The notes beneath the pieces were generated by a model that worked only from the letters and a program-made list of their open reading frames with translations, was not told the origin of the DNA and ran no database searches. This document shows positions 10,263 through 20,235 of a stretch of DNA of 64,000 bases, in pieces. This DNA is from Nitzschia sp. pyKryTriq1. Taxonomy: Eukaryota; Bacillariophyta; Bacillariophyceae; Bacillariales; Bacillariaceae. Numbering within the stretch: position 1 is the first letter of the stretch; each line of letters begins with the position of its first letter. The DNA lies in contig OY101119.1 in assembly GCA_956465555.1 (NCBI GenBank), positions 1,908,629 through 1,972,628 on the forward strand, given 5' to 3'. A program made the position numbers and the translations under genes.

Positions 10263-11189
10263 GTTGTATTTTTGTTGTCGTTTGTGGTGTCTTGTTTGAT
10301 TGATGATGTGTTCAAGTTTCTTGTCTTATGAGACGAACGACGACAAGAGACGTCGTCGAGGAACCGAAGCCGACGCCCGAGCGGGCATGGAACGCGTTCC
10401 ATCGCCCTTTTTCGGTCGTGTCACCGTGATGTCAACCGCAAATCCCAAAAGATATTTTATTTGGTACAGTACGTGTACGAGTACGAGGTACCAGTAACGG
10501 TACAGTACAAGCAGAGACTGGCGTACAGGTACTGTAGTAGTGAGTAGGAAGTCTAGGTGCAAGCCAAATAAGGCTACACCGGTACAGTAGTACGTACGCT
10601 AACGCGAACCCGCGCACCGCACCAGATTTGCGCACGTCTCAAATCGATTCATGCGAATCATCAATCATCGAAAACTACAGTACTCACTGTCCCAGGTACT
10701 GCACGGTACAGTACCGGTAGGGATAGAGCCTACCGGTACAGTACATACAATTCGAAGTGTACGTAGCTACTTTGTCTACTCTAGTAGAGAGCTAGAGTAG
10801 AGTACTTGTAGTACTCGTAGACCACACATTTCTCATCCTTCTCTTTTATCTCATGCCATGAATTTAGCTGTCTCTCAAAGTCTTCTCTACATAGTCTTGG
10901 AAATAAAAAGATAGTTTTTAAAGTAATATATTACGAAGCTTCATTTTGTAAAGATGAAGGTGCAATGTATCATTTATGCATTGTTATGCAGTTGGAATGG
11001 ATGTACCACCATGAGATTTGCTTTCAGGTACTAGTACTGAGGTCCTTGAATGGAGTAACGCTCGAGCCCAAAACTGCGGCTGCCGGTAGAATTAAATCAT
11101 TCCCCCCTTTCGCTTTTTCGACACGTTTTCGCACGCAAGGCGTTCGACTGTCTGTGCTCCGAGTAGCAGCTAGCTGGGCCACGCTTCCC
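10263..11189. other. Intergenic, GTAC-rich
   Basis: No gene supported. Dense gtac/ccggt words at 10465-10600 and 10680-10745, then an AT-rich stretch 10840-10960. Confidence 0.5.
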
Positions 11190-12320
11190 TTAGAAATCCC
11201 CAAGATTAAGAAAGGCTCTTAAGTTGGAGTATTCCCATCGGAGCTTGACGACGTCCACTAGCATTTGGATGCTGACCTTTGCCACTCCACTTTCAACAAC
11301 TTTCGAGCCATCCTTGTCATTCCAGTCGATACAGATCTCTTCGATCGGGATGTTGACAAGCTTAGCTCGGTACAACACTTCCACATCATGTGCCCAGCCA
11401 CAAACTTCCAGCTCATCGTACAAGTCCTTTGCCGCTGCCAACGTCATGAGCTTGTACCCGCACTGACTATCACTAACTCTCAAGTCGTTCATGATCAACC
11501 GAACAGCGGTTTGAAAGCCCCATCGAGTGATTCCTCGAGGACTGAATGGATTGTAGTTTCGGTTTCCAGTAACTATTGCTGGTTTGGTCCAGTCTACAAG
11601 ACTGCTCATCGAGGGTTCCATCTCGGTGCCATCATCGTCGTTCTCATTGCCCTCCTCCTCTAGTTCGACTGGGACCGTCAAGAGATCTTTCATACGGTCA
11701 ATCATGCATTCGAGGTACATAAGATCACCACTGCCATCGGCATCTTGAGTGAGGATGAGTGTTAAGTTTTTACCTTTCTCACAGCATTCGCCGGCAATTT
11801 GCTTGATGCCTGCTGCCAACGCTGCGCCCTTACCCTGGTTGGTGGGCATGGAAAGGCATCGAACTGGAACCTTCTTTTTTTCTTCGCTGCTACATTCTTC
11901 CGAGAATGAATTAACGACATCCACTGTTCCGTCAGTGGATCCGTCGTCGACAACGAGAATCTCGCTTGTCCAATTCGAATGGAGTAAAAAGTCTCGGTAA
12001 GTTTCCAAAGTAGATTTGATGCGATCCTCCTCGTTGTACGCAGGAATCAGAATAACAATCTTTGGAACGCATTCACTGTCGTTTTCAACCTGGTTCAAGA
12101 TTGAGTTTTGGAATGAAAAGAAGCCATCTACAAAAGCCATGTGTAACGGATGGTGATAGCGAATCGGGCGAGTTGCGGTGGTTGTACCAATGGATGCGCC
12201 CGTAAAGGCCGGCTGGCGGCCCCTCGGCGCCCAAGAGGCTGACACTGGGAGCAGTGCGAGGAAGACACAGTTCAGCATCGCCAAGGAAGCGACGAAAGGT
12301 AGAGAGCACATTTTCTTCAT
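11190..12320 (-). CDS. GT2 glycosyltransferase, ALG5 (dolichyl-phosphate beta-glucosyltransferase)-like
   Basis: 376 residues from the ATG at 12320. Catalytic GT2 domain: IVILIPAYNEEDRIKSTLE, EILVVDDGSTDGT, NQGKGAALAAGI, then QDADGS holding the metal-binding DxD. The second half, SQCGYKLMTLAAAKDLYDEL, CGWAHDVEVLYRAK and IDWNDKDGSKV, follows the ALG5 order. Homologues make dolichyl-phosphate-glucose at the ER. Odd point: the N-terminus is a hydrophobic signal ending LLPVSASWAPRGRQPAF, which looks like the diatom ASAFAP cleavage motif with Trp for Phe and a following basic Ser/Thr stretch, so a plastid location is possible. A signal anchor in the ER is the alternative. There is a long acidic insert (EEEGNENDDDG). 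Confidence 0.82.
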   Translation of the reverse strand: MKKMCSLPFVASLAMLNCVFLALLPVSASWAPRGRQPAFTGASIGTTTATRPIRYHHPLHMAFVDGFFSFQNSILNQVENDSECVPKIVILIPAYNEEDRIKSTLETYRDFLLHSNWTSEILVVDDGSTDGTVDVVNSFSEECSSEEKKKVPVRCLSMPTNQGKGAALAAGIKQIAGECCEKGKNLTLILTQDADGSGDLMYLECMIDRMKDLLTVPVELEEEGNENDDDGTEMEPSMSSLVDWTKPAIVTGNRNYNPFSPRGITRWGFQTAVRLIMNDLRVSDSQCGYKLMTLAAAKDLYDELEVCGWAHDVEVLYRAKLVNIPIEEICIDWNDKDGSKVVESGVAKVSIQMLVDVVKLRWEYSNLRAFLNLGDF

Positions 12321-13286
12321 TTTGAGCTGCTTGATTTTATCGATGATTTCAAGATGAAAGGGAGTCGGCACTTGTGCTACCAGTTCGCTCTCGTGGGGTA
12401 GTGGTTGGAGATAACAATGGCGAGATAGAGTGGTTGGATGAGTTTTGAAAGCAACGAGCTTGCCGAGTAGACTGGGGAGGACTTTCAGCTGGTATTCCGA
12501 GGGCTAGCTGGTGAATATTGCTAATTTGGGTAAATTGCAGTACTCGTACTGTACCGGTATGACAAGGCGAAGAAATAATGAGTATTGCTCATCTACCCGG
12601 TATCGGTGATGGATCTGAGATGGGGCGGGGGTGATGGGCGGTGATGGCTGAGACGTACCGGTACAGTACCAGTACCAGTACTGTAGACAAGGACTTGTTG
12701 ATTAGCGCGGTGGCCGCCTGCGAGGCAGAGGAGTGGTGCAACACGCAACACAACACAGAAGACAGCAACCTGGCAAAATCATCGTGTCTTCTGTTTTTTA
12801 GCTGTGTTAAAAAGAACAGAGAACAAGCCGAGAACCTGCAGAGAACACCAAACCACGGCACATCATCATGCGAATGCACGAACGATCCGGCAAATAAAAG
12901 CGAACTCCTCTGTTGTTGTACTGGAACCAGTACAGTACAGTACAGGGCGGTACAGGAGTACAGTATTTGAGTACGAGTACTGTTCTGTACGTCGTCGTAC
13001 ACAGCGCAGTACCTGGTACTGTACCAGGTGCTGTACCGCTAGTACTTGTACTGCACAACCGTACGGTAGCCACATTGGGTCACGAATCATCATCATCGTA
13101 ATACTCGATGATGATGTAGTGTAGCTTTCACCCTCAGTCCCGCCCCTACGACGAAAGCTATGTACTGTACAGTACCTCTCTCTCTACTCGCTACCGTAGC
13201 TACTTCTACTACTACTAGCTAGTTTTGTACTCAGCGCTGCCAGCTATGCATGGAAGAGAAGCTTGCTATTCTATAAGAAGAAATAG
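12321..13286. other. Intergenic, very GTAC-rich
   Basis: No gene supported. Runs of gtac, accagtacc and gtactgtac words at 12655-12690 and 12915-13065, and TAC/TAG-rich DNA at 13160-13230. Confidence 0.5.
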
Positions 13287-13778
13287 TACTGGCGGGTAGA
13301 TGTTGGCATTTTGTCCTGCGGGTACTACACATATGAGGGATCTCCTTTCGGACTGACATGGAATCATGAAATATTCCCCGACACAAACATAACAAAGGAC
13401 GAAGTTTACGTCACATACTGGGGGGAGGGAAGGAGTTCGTCAGACGACTACTGCAGGTTCATACTGTGTAGTAGCGACTACAACGGTACCTGTAGATATG
13501 GTTCTGTAGGGGGCTATACCTGTCCCTGTACCTGGTCGTAATCTGTCTGTGCCACAAATTACAACACTTCCTATGCTCTGTTTGACAAGGTGTGTCTGCG
13601 ACGATCTCAATTCGGTTGCCCCTGGACGCCCCCAACCTTTAAGTGGGTATTAGAATTTGATGGGAACGAATGTGGGAACTTCTCGATCTACTATGGTCGT
13701 GATTCTGATGGTTATTATTCTGGTGACTCCAGCGCGTATGGCTTTAATTTCCAGAAGGAAGGCAAACTCAAGTCATAG
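13287..13778 (+). pseudogene. Cys/Tyr-rich open frame with one internal stop (remnant or exon of unknown gene)
   Basis: One reading frame runs from 13287 to 13778 with a single TAA at 13539-13541. Before it the product has CGYYTYEGSPFG, DDYCRFILCSSDYNGTC and GGYTCPCTW. After it comes VCATNYNTSYALFDKVC, then GCPWTPPTF and ECGNFSIYYGRD. Regular Cys spacing and Gly/Tyr content continue across the stop, so the two parts look like one extracellular-type Cys-rich protein. There is no ATG in frame. Options are a decayed gene, an unrecognised intron spanning the stop, or a sequencing error. I do not recognise the family. Confidence 0.35.
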
Positions 13779-14140
13779 AGATGGGTAGACGTAAGAGAGA
13801 AGTTTCCAAGCTTGCAGGTTCCGTACAATACAACTGGTGATCCACCGCTTCTTGCAAACTTTAGAACCGTATGGAAGAAATTGGACTCGATAAACTATAG
13901 GGCTTTCGCCCTTCGAGCGGGCTGCTGGCGGCGTGCGTCCTGGCACTATGTTTGCTACGATCGTTCCTTTGACGTAGGCTAATGCTTAAAATGGTGGCCT
14001 TCATATCAATACATGGGTATAATGAGGTCATAAACTAGGGCAATCATACCAACTGCAAGTAGTTTCATTGTATGTAGTAGCATCTCTTATGGCTGGATGG
14101 CATTGGATATTACTGTAGTTGGAAATCGTCCAAAACCAGG
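13779..14140. other. Intergenic
   Basis: Nothing recognised in this 360 bp stretch. Confidence 0.5.
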
Positions 14141-15149
14141 CTACATCATTTCTATCACTTGAGTCAAAGTGGCTGTCTGGCTTGTCTCAAGAGTTGCACC
14201 GGTCAACAGTCCTGGCTCGACACAAATCATATCCACGTACTAAACCGGACATCGGTTTACATAGGCACGAAGTAGTAGGCAAACGTAAGCAAGAGCAGTT
14301 CACATGGTGTTCTTGATTATTTCGCATTGTCAAAAAAGCTCGACGTACCTGGTCATCTCCAAAATCGCCCATCGCGGCGGCTTTCTCCTTATAAGGGTTC
14401 CACACAACGCACGAGACGGGAGTCGATGAACCGTTGAGGGTGCCACTCGCCGATAATTTGAGCGTTTTACCACCTCCAACTCCAACGACGACATCTACAA
14501 CCTCTTTCCCAGTCGGTGGGTCGTAGACGCGATCGACATTGTCAGGAATAGTGACAGGGATGTTTTCCCAAGTGTATTCTTTGTCCGTAATCTTATCCGA
14601 CACAGAATAATCCTCCAGCCCATTCACATAGCATTGAGCAGGATCTTGGGCACTTTTCCCATCCACCATCAAGTAGGTGTGCTGCAACGTCTGAAAGCCA
14701 AACGCTTTTCCACCATTATTTTTGATTTCGAGAGTCGTGGTCATTTTCGACCCACAAATCTTAATGCAATAAATGCACTTGCAATTGAATTCCGTCTTTT
14801 CGTCCCACATACCACCACGAGAGTTCTTGACGTCCTTCAAATCCAACGAGTAGGCGATACCCGCCTCCGCTTCATTGTCATAGAGGCTCGCTTCGTCGAC
14901 TTTCCAAAAGTTAGTTCGTAAGAAGCCGTGCTGAGGCATAGATTCGTCGGGTTGACCGAATTGTGGGAAAACCAATGGAATGCCCCCCCGAATCGCTTTT
15001 GACCCATCTTTCTTGGCATCCCGAGAGATGAAAAGGCATTCCCGACCAGCGCTGGTCTTGAACGAGATAACGGTGGCCCCAAAATCATGCACCGTACAGG
15101 AAGCCCCAGAGGCTGTATGCAAGATGGTTCTCATGGAATCCTCCATCAT
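14141..15149 (-). CDS. Glucose-6-phosphate 1-epimerase (aldose 1-epimerase family)
   Basis: Interconverts alpha and beta anomers of hexose 6-phosphates. Exon 1 is 15149-14349, intron 14348-14240 (GTACGT...TAG, 109 bp), exon 2 is 14239-14141; product 299 residues. Hallmarks: RGGIPLVFPQFGQPDE, QHGFLRTNFW with the active-site His, LQHTYL with the second His, and VVWNPYKEKAAAMGDFGDDQ. Exon 2 supplies YVDMICVEPG with the catalytic Glu and the C-terminus ending TQVIEMM. Without the splice the frame runs into unrelated sequence and loses this Glu, which is why I adopt the two-exon model. No targeting peptide is seen, so it is probably cytosolic. Confidence 0.9.
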
Positions 15150-16690
15150 GGCTAATGGCTACCAAGATCGTTCGAAAATGGAGTTATTTACGAAGGACTT
15201 CGGAGTAATTGCAATTGGCACCCTCCGTACGAACGAAACGAAACGAAACCAGATGATGGTGAGACGACAAGAACGTTATCACTTCACAATTGCACATGTC
15301 CTGCGTCCTGCGTTATCTCTTTCATTCTTCAGCCTTCTCAGCTTTCCAGCGCCCGGTTCCTGCTCCCGGTCCCGCCAGCTTGGCTTGCAAACTTTGATGC
15401 GATGCATGCATCCATGATTTCGCGAATTTTTTATTCTTCGTTCTTCTGCCCGCGAAATCTGCACGAACGTTGCCGAACAGCTTGAAGCACCACCAGCCAG
15501 AAGAACAATAATTATTTTTCCAAAAAGCATGCGGTGATGGGAATCACGGGACCAAAAGCGAATGCGATCCACGTCACACGGCGAATCGGAGGATTGACGA
15601 AATTTTCGGGGCAGAATACCTCCGCATGGATGACACGTAGAAATGATATTTCGCCTATCGTAGGACCTGGTACAGTTCCTACAAGGATTCTCTCTCTTGC
15701 GGTCACCAATCACGATTCGTATGTGGACACAAAAAATACAGATTGAACAGGCAGCTGCTGCCGCTGGACAGGCAGCACACGACAACACGCAGCACGCACA
15801 CACGAAAAGAGAGACATCATGACCAGCAGCCGGCTACGAGTACCTGGTACTGTACTGGTACTGGTATTCAGTAGTATGCTTTACGGTACAGTACGGTAAC
15901 GTTCATGCGCAGCCAGCAGCCCCGCCCACCGCCCAGCCGCCAGCGATCGTCCTTCTGCTTGTCCATGCATGCATGCGTGTCGGCGGCGAGCAGAATACGA
16001 AGAAGTAGACTATGTTCACAAAACACCGTACGACACGGAAATAACACACCGAACCATGGCAAAACCATACCAAGACTACGAAGACGACAATAACGAGGTA
16101 AGGAACGGACGGTACACATGGAGGAGCGTTGGCAGTGTTTGAAACGTCGAGGAGAAGAACGTAGGCGTTCATCGAAATTCCCGTAGAAGTCCTACCGGTT
16201 GCGGACGAGGCTGTAATCCCCGCGTTCCTACTCCTTTTTGGACTGAATTTTATCGCAGAAATGACCCGTCGCAATGCCTAGTGAATAAGAACATCGGTGT
16301 TTTCGGGATATGGACGAATTGCTTCCAACATATCGATGCATTACGTGCCACCATGGTGGGATCGGGGGAGGAGATGTCAAACCGTTGCTGTGGCTGATGG
16401 GCTGAGATCCCGGAGCTGGCTCCAGGTGGAAAATGTCGCAGCTACGTCTGTTTTCGTTAATTGTGAACCGTGGGCGTTAAATGAAGACAGGATAGTCATG
16501 TCATAGGGGTGTCCATTCCCCTAAATATTGTTATCGTATGTCGACGAATGTGACATCGAAAAGTTTGGTGGACTTCTGGTTCCCCACGCGCTTCTGGGCC
16601 TCTTCTGGAATGAATCAATCAATGAAACCACTTCTTGTTGACGACGATCCTTTCTAACCTGCCACTGCCTCTTGATTTCATTTTACGCAG
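15150..16690. other. Intergenic, includes unresolved 5' part of the bZIP gene
   Basis: No gene firmly supported in 15150-16500. gtac words at 15840-15900. The first exon of the following bZIP gene should lie near 16300-16640. A CTAAC branch-like site at 16655 and the acceptor at 16690 are visible, but no convincing donor with an in-phase ATG was found. An ATG at 16540 opens a 39-codon frame ending at 16657. Confidence 0.4.
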
Positions 16691-19450
16691 CAGGGCGACG
16701 AGGACGATGATATCGGAGCCCTTGGCTCAATACTTTCGTGGGATGAAGACGAAGACGGGGGCGTTGGAGGGACCTCGAATTCAGGAGGAGAGTCCTCAGG
16801 CTTGCCGGACCTGGTCTCATTCAACCTAAAAGATGGAGGGCTAAATGCATTACAGCAGCTACAGGCGGCAGGAGATGCACCGAATTTGAATCTACCGCTG
16901 CCCACGCCCATAAATTTTGCGCAGCAGCAAATAACTTCGTTATCAAATTCGTCAGGAAGGGGCACACCGCAGCACAAACAGGGAGAGCGAAAGGCAGGAA
17001 CAAGAACGCAGCAGCCGTTGGCGGCGGCACCCCCAGCTCAGCACAGTGTGCAAGTGACACAGCAACAGCTCCAACAGCAGCTTCAGCAACAGCACCAAAT
17101 ACACCAACAATACCAGATACAGCAGCAGCAACAACAACATAAGCAACAGCAGGCGAGTCAAAGTCACACCTCTCAAAATGCTCCTATACAACCGCAATCG
17201 ACTGCCCAGCAACAGGCGCAAGCTGTGCAGCAGGTACAGGCCCAGCAACAGGCACAAGCTGTGCAGCAGGCACAAGCACAACAGCATGCTCAGCAGCAAC
17301 AACAGCATGCTCAGCAACAACAGCATCATGCTCAGCAACAACAGCAGCATGCTCAGCAACAAGCGCAGGCAGTACAGCAAGCGCAGCAACAGGCTGCTGC
17401 TGTACATGCACAGCAAGGTGCATTCCAGCTGTTTCAGCAAGGGGCGATGCTGGCGCAGTCCCAGGGCTCAAAACAACAGCCTCTTGTTCCTACGATCATG
17501 ATGCAAGGTGTTCCCCAGCAAGGCCAAGACGCCCAGAACCAGGCACAACAGTTTGCGTTTGCTGCCGATCCTGCGTCGTTCCTTCGCCAGCTGCAGGTTG
17601 CACAGCTACAGCAACAGTTTAATGCTGTGCAGCAAGGTCGCTCTATTGCACCACAGGTTGTCGTCCCTGCGAATCAAGCTCCCCAGGCAATGCAGCAACA
17701 GATTCTTTACCAAGGTCAGGCTGCTGTTGGTCCTGCGCCGCCACCCGCACCACAAGCCCCTGCACCGAAGCGGGGGAGAGGTTCTGCTGCAAAGAAGCCT
17801 CCCCCAAGCTCAAGTGCCGCCTCGAGCAAGGCGCCCGTGGTTTCGGCTAGCGATACAGACGGAGAATCGAGGATTGCAGCCGATGGAGCGAAAATTTCGA
17901 AAAAGTCGATAAGCGCGATTGATCTTATGCTCATGCCGGACGATAATGATCTTGATAATGATCAGTCCGACATTGACATGTCGCACCTTACGCCTGCAGA
18001 GAAAGCGAAAGCCAATCGTGATCGAAATCGTGAGCATGCCCGGAACACTCGTTTGCGAAAGAAGGCATACCTCGAGAAGCTAAAGTCAACGGTAGACGAG
18101 CTATGCAGGGAGAGGGATACACTTGTTTCCGAGAGAGCCGGAGCAGCGAACATCCTGGTTGAGATGCACAATACAAGGACCGAGGTTCTGATGTCTTTCT
18201 TTGCCCTTCGCTCTGCGAACGAGAAACGAAGGGAGCTCTGGGCTAGCATTCTCGATGAGAGCTGTTTTGCATGTGTGATGCCTGTGACGCCCTACCGTTC
18301 TTTTCCAGCCAGTGAGGTCCAAGTCTCGAAATGCCAAAGAACTATTCTTGGGATCGATGGGATGATGTCAGATACAGCATCCCTCCATGTCCTCCTGAAC
18401 TCTCTTGTTGACCGATCGAGATTCCCGAATGCGACGATAGTTTTTCGGTATACCCTCGTTACCGAAGAGGCGGTCGTTGCCGGGAATCAAATGATGGCAA
18501 GATGGGTTATGTCAACGTTGAACGCGACACAGTGTGGCGCCCGAATGGAAGTTGCAAAGCAAGGAATGCTGTGCTGCAAGTTCAACAGTGCTCACAAGAT
18601 TATTGGGCTTGAACTCATGTTTGATGTCATGGCCTTGATGTTGCAACTCAAACAAGCTGCTGGCTCGGACACTTTCTCTGTGATTCCAAACACAGTGCAA
18701 ACGTGTCAGCGCAGCTTCGACAAGCCGATGGTAATGACGTTAGCCGAGGAACCCTACACCATTGTCCAAGTGAACAAGCTTTGGGAGGACATGACAGGGT
18801 ACAAGGCCGAAGAAGTTGTGGGTAAAGCATCATGCCGAATTCTCGAGGGAGAAGAAACCGAGGCTGGGGCCGCAGAGGGCCTGATGAATGAAATTCGTTT
18901 CAAGAGGCCAGCTTCTGCGACTATCATCCGTTACAAGAAGAACAGAGAAAAGTACAGAGACTTCTTTCTCGCCTATCCCTTGAGTACGGATTCACGAATC
19001 ACGCATTATCTTTCTCTTTCAAGCCATGCCGGATCTGTTCAGTCGCTTGCTGTCTCTTCTCAGCAAAGCAACCAAGGGGTCGGCCAGGCTCAGAACTCTG
19101 CTGTGGCTTCTACTTGCAGCACAGCCCAGCTGCCACCGCAAGTCCCCCCACAAGCCCAACAAGCCTACTATGGCATCTCGAATGTGTCTGGATCAGCTCT
19201 CCATACACAGCAAGGTGTTCTCCGTGGAACACAGCCAGTGTTCCATCTCCCTGCCGTGATGTCGAATCCGCTTGTAAGCACACAACCCGAAGCAGCCATG
19301 CTAACCTCTGCTATGGGCCCAGCTGGCGTTCCCAATTTCCATGTTGGGGGACTTAAACGCCCTCTTGCCGCAAGCGAAAATGATGGGCAGCCAGCCAAGC
19401 AGAGCAAGACTGCAAGCGCAGGTGCTGCATCTACCGGCAGCTCCAAATGA
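16691..19450 (+). CDS. bZIP-PAS transcription regulator, Gln-rich (5' exon unresolved)
   Basis: Frame open from the acceptor ttttacgcag at 16681-16690 to the stop at 19448. Order: an acidic start (QGDEDDDIGALGSILSWDED), a long Gln/Ala/His-rich activation-like region (about 17040-17720), then an acidic stretch. A bZIP follows with NREHARNTRLRKK as basic region (about 18009-18066) and a leucine zipper to about 18130. A helical middle region leads into a C-terminal PAS domain (about 18710-19020). The PAS contains YTIVQVNKLWEDMTGYKAEE and GKASCRILEGEE. bZIP-PAS proteins are known in diatoms and resemble aureochromes in reverse detail: here the PAS keeps a Cys-Arg-x-Leu motif but lacks the flavin-contacting Asn pair. 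Expected nuclear. Its target genes cannot be read from the sequence. Confidence 0.85.
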   Translation, partial: QGDEDDDIGALGSILSWDEDEDGGVGGTSNSGGESSGLPDLVSFNLKDGGLNALQQLQAAGDAPNLNLPLPTPINFAQQQITSLSNSSGRGTPQHKQGERKAGTRTQQPLAAAPPAQHSVQVTQQQLQQQLQQQHQIHQQYQIQQQQQQHKQQQASQSHTSQNAPIQPQSTAQQQAQAVQQVQAQQQAQAVQQAQAQQHAQQQQQHAQQQQHHAQQQQQHAQQQAQAVQQAQQQAAAVHAQQGAFQLFQQGAMLAQSQGSKQQPLVPTIMMQGVPQQGQDAQNQAQQFAFAADPASFLRQLQVAQLQQQFNAVQQGRSIAPQVVVPANQAPQAMQQQILYQGQAAVGPAPPPAPQAPAPKRGRGSAAKKPPPSSSAASSKAPVVSASDTDGESRIAADGAKISKKSISAIDLMLMPDDNDLDNDQSDIDMSHLTPAEKAKANRDRNREHARNTRLRKKAYLEKLKSTVDELCRERDTLVSERAGAANILVEMHNTRTEVLMSFFALRSANEKRRELWASILDESCFACVMPVTPYRSFPASEVQVSKCQRTILGIDGMMSDTASLHVLLNSLVDRSRFPNATIVFRYTLVTEEAVVAGNQMMARWVMSTLNATQCGARMEVAKQGMLCCKFNSAHKIIGLELMFDVMALMLQLKQAAGSDTFSVIPNTVQTCQRSFDKPMVMTLAEEPYTIVQVNKLWEDMTGYKAEEVVGKASCRILEGEETEAGAAEGLMNEIRFKRPASATIIRYKKNREKYRDFFLAYPLSTDSRITHYLSLSSHAGSVQSLAVSSQQSNQGVGQAQNSAVASTCSTAQLPPQVPPQAQQAYYGISNVSGSALHTQQGVLRGTQPVFHLPAVMSNPLVSTQPEAAMLTSAMGPAGVPNFHVGGLKRPLAASENDGQPAKQSKTASAGAASTGSSK
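17060..17460 (+). repeat. CAG/CAA-type low-complexity tract inside the bZIP gene
   Basis: Imperfect cag, caa, gct and cat codon repeats encoding poly-Gln with Ala and His. Includes repeated blocks coding HAQQQQ at about 17285-17365. Confidence 0.9.
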
Positions 19451-20235
19451 TCGCTAGAGGCATGAGTTTTCCTCCCACGTTATTGGGCGTAGAACGCCAG
19501 GCTACGTTCCAATTTTTGCACAAACATACTGCGCATTCTTCATTTTGAGGCAAGTCGCTCGAAAGAAAGTTGACAATCTTCTGTACCAACCACGGGTTGG
19601 CACTACTTCTGGTATCACCGAAGAGGCACAGGCCCATCTCCTGGATATTGTTCCTGAGTTCAAAGAGGTGCCAGTGTTAAATTCTTTCGACCAACACGGA
19701 CTGGATGGGGGTTTCCCATTACATTTCATTTACATAGAATTGAAACCCTTGTCTCAACCCCACATGAAAACATTGTAGTGTAGAATATATTAAGATAGTA
19801 AGTACTCGTCGAGAGGCCGAAAAGTAGCCTTACAGTACCAGGTACTGGTATTGCTCCCTCAGCTACCGTAGCGAAAAGCTCTCCAGCCACGAGTTCAGTC
19901 ACGAAAAAGTGTCATGAAGCGCGTGAAACTCCGACAAATAATGAACAAAACGTCATAAATAGTCGCGTGAACTACAGTAACTCATACCGGTAGTAAATTT
20001 TGTATGTGAAGGTTGTACGAGTACCTGGTACTGTACTGGCTGAGTAGAGAACGGTTCTCTGCGCGTTGTTCCACCGCAGAGAAGATGGTGACGCTTCGGA
20101 TTCGTTGATGGCTCTCACAAAATCGAATTGCAACGAGCGCAATTTCACCAGCTACGAAGAACACCTGCCATACATCCTTTGACATCCTCCTCCTCCTCTC
20201 AACAACAAACAAAGTATCAAACAACAAGCATCACT
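19451..20235. other. Intergenic
   Basis: 785 bp between the two PAS genes, presumably the promoter of the second. One gtac cluster at 19838-19855 and another at 20020-20040. No gene supported. Confidence 0.5.

Noticed and set aside
12589-13124. Several overlapping open frames on both strands
   Set aside because: Tyr/Val/Pro-rich products of gtac repeats in all frames, no conservation signal.
15279-15803. Minus-strand open frame of 174 residues, Cys-rich start
   Set aside because: No domain, no splice context, composition like surrounding intergenic DNA.
16952-17440. Minus-strand Leu-rich frame of 162 residues
   Set aside because: Antisense of the CAG/CAA tract; poly-Leu is the complement of poly-Gln codons.
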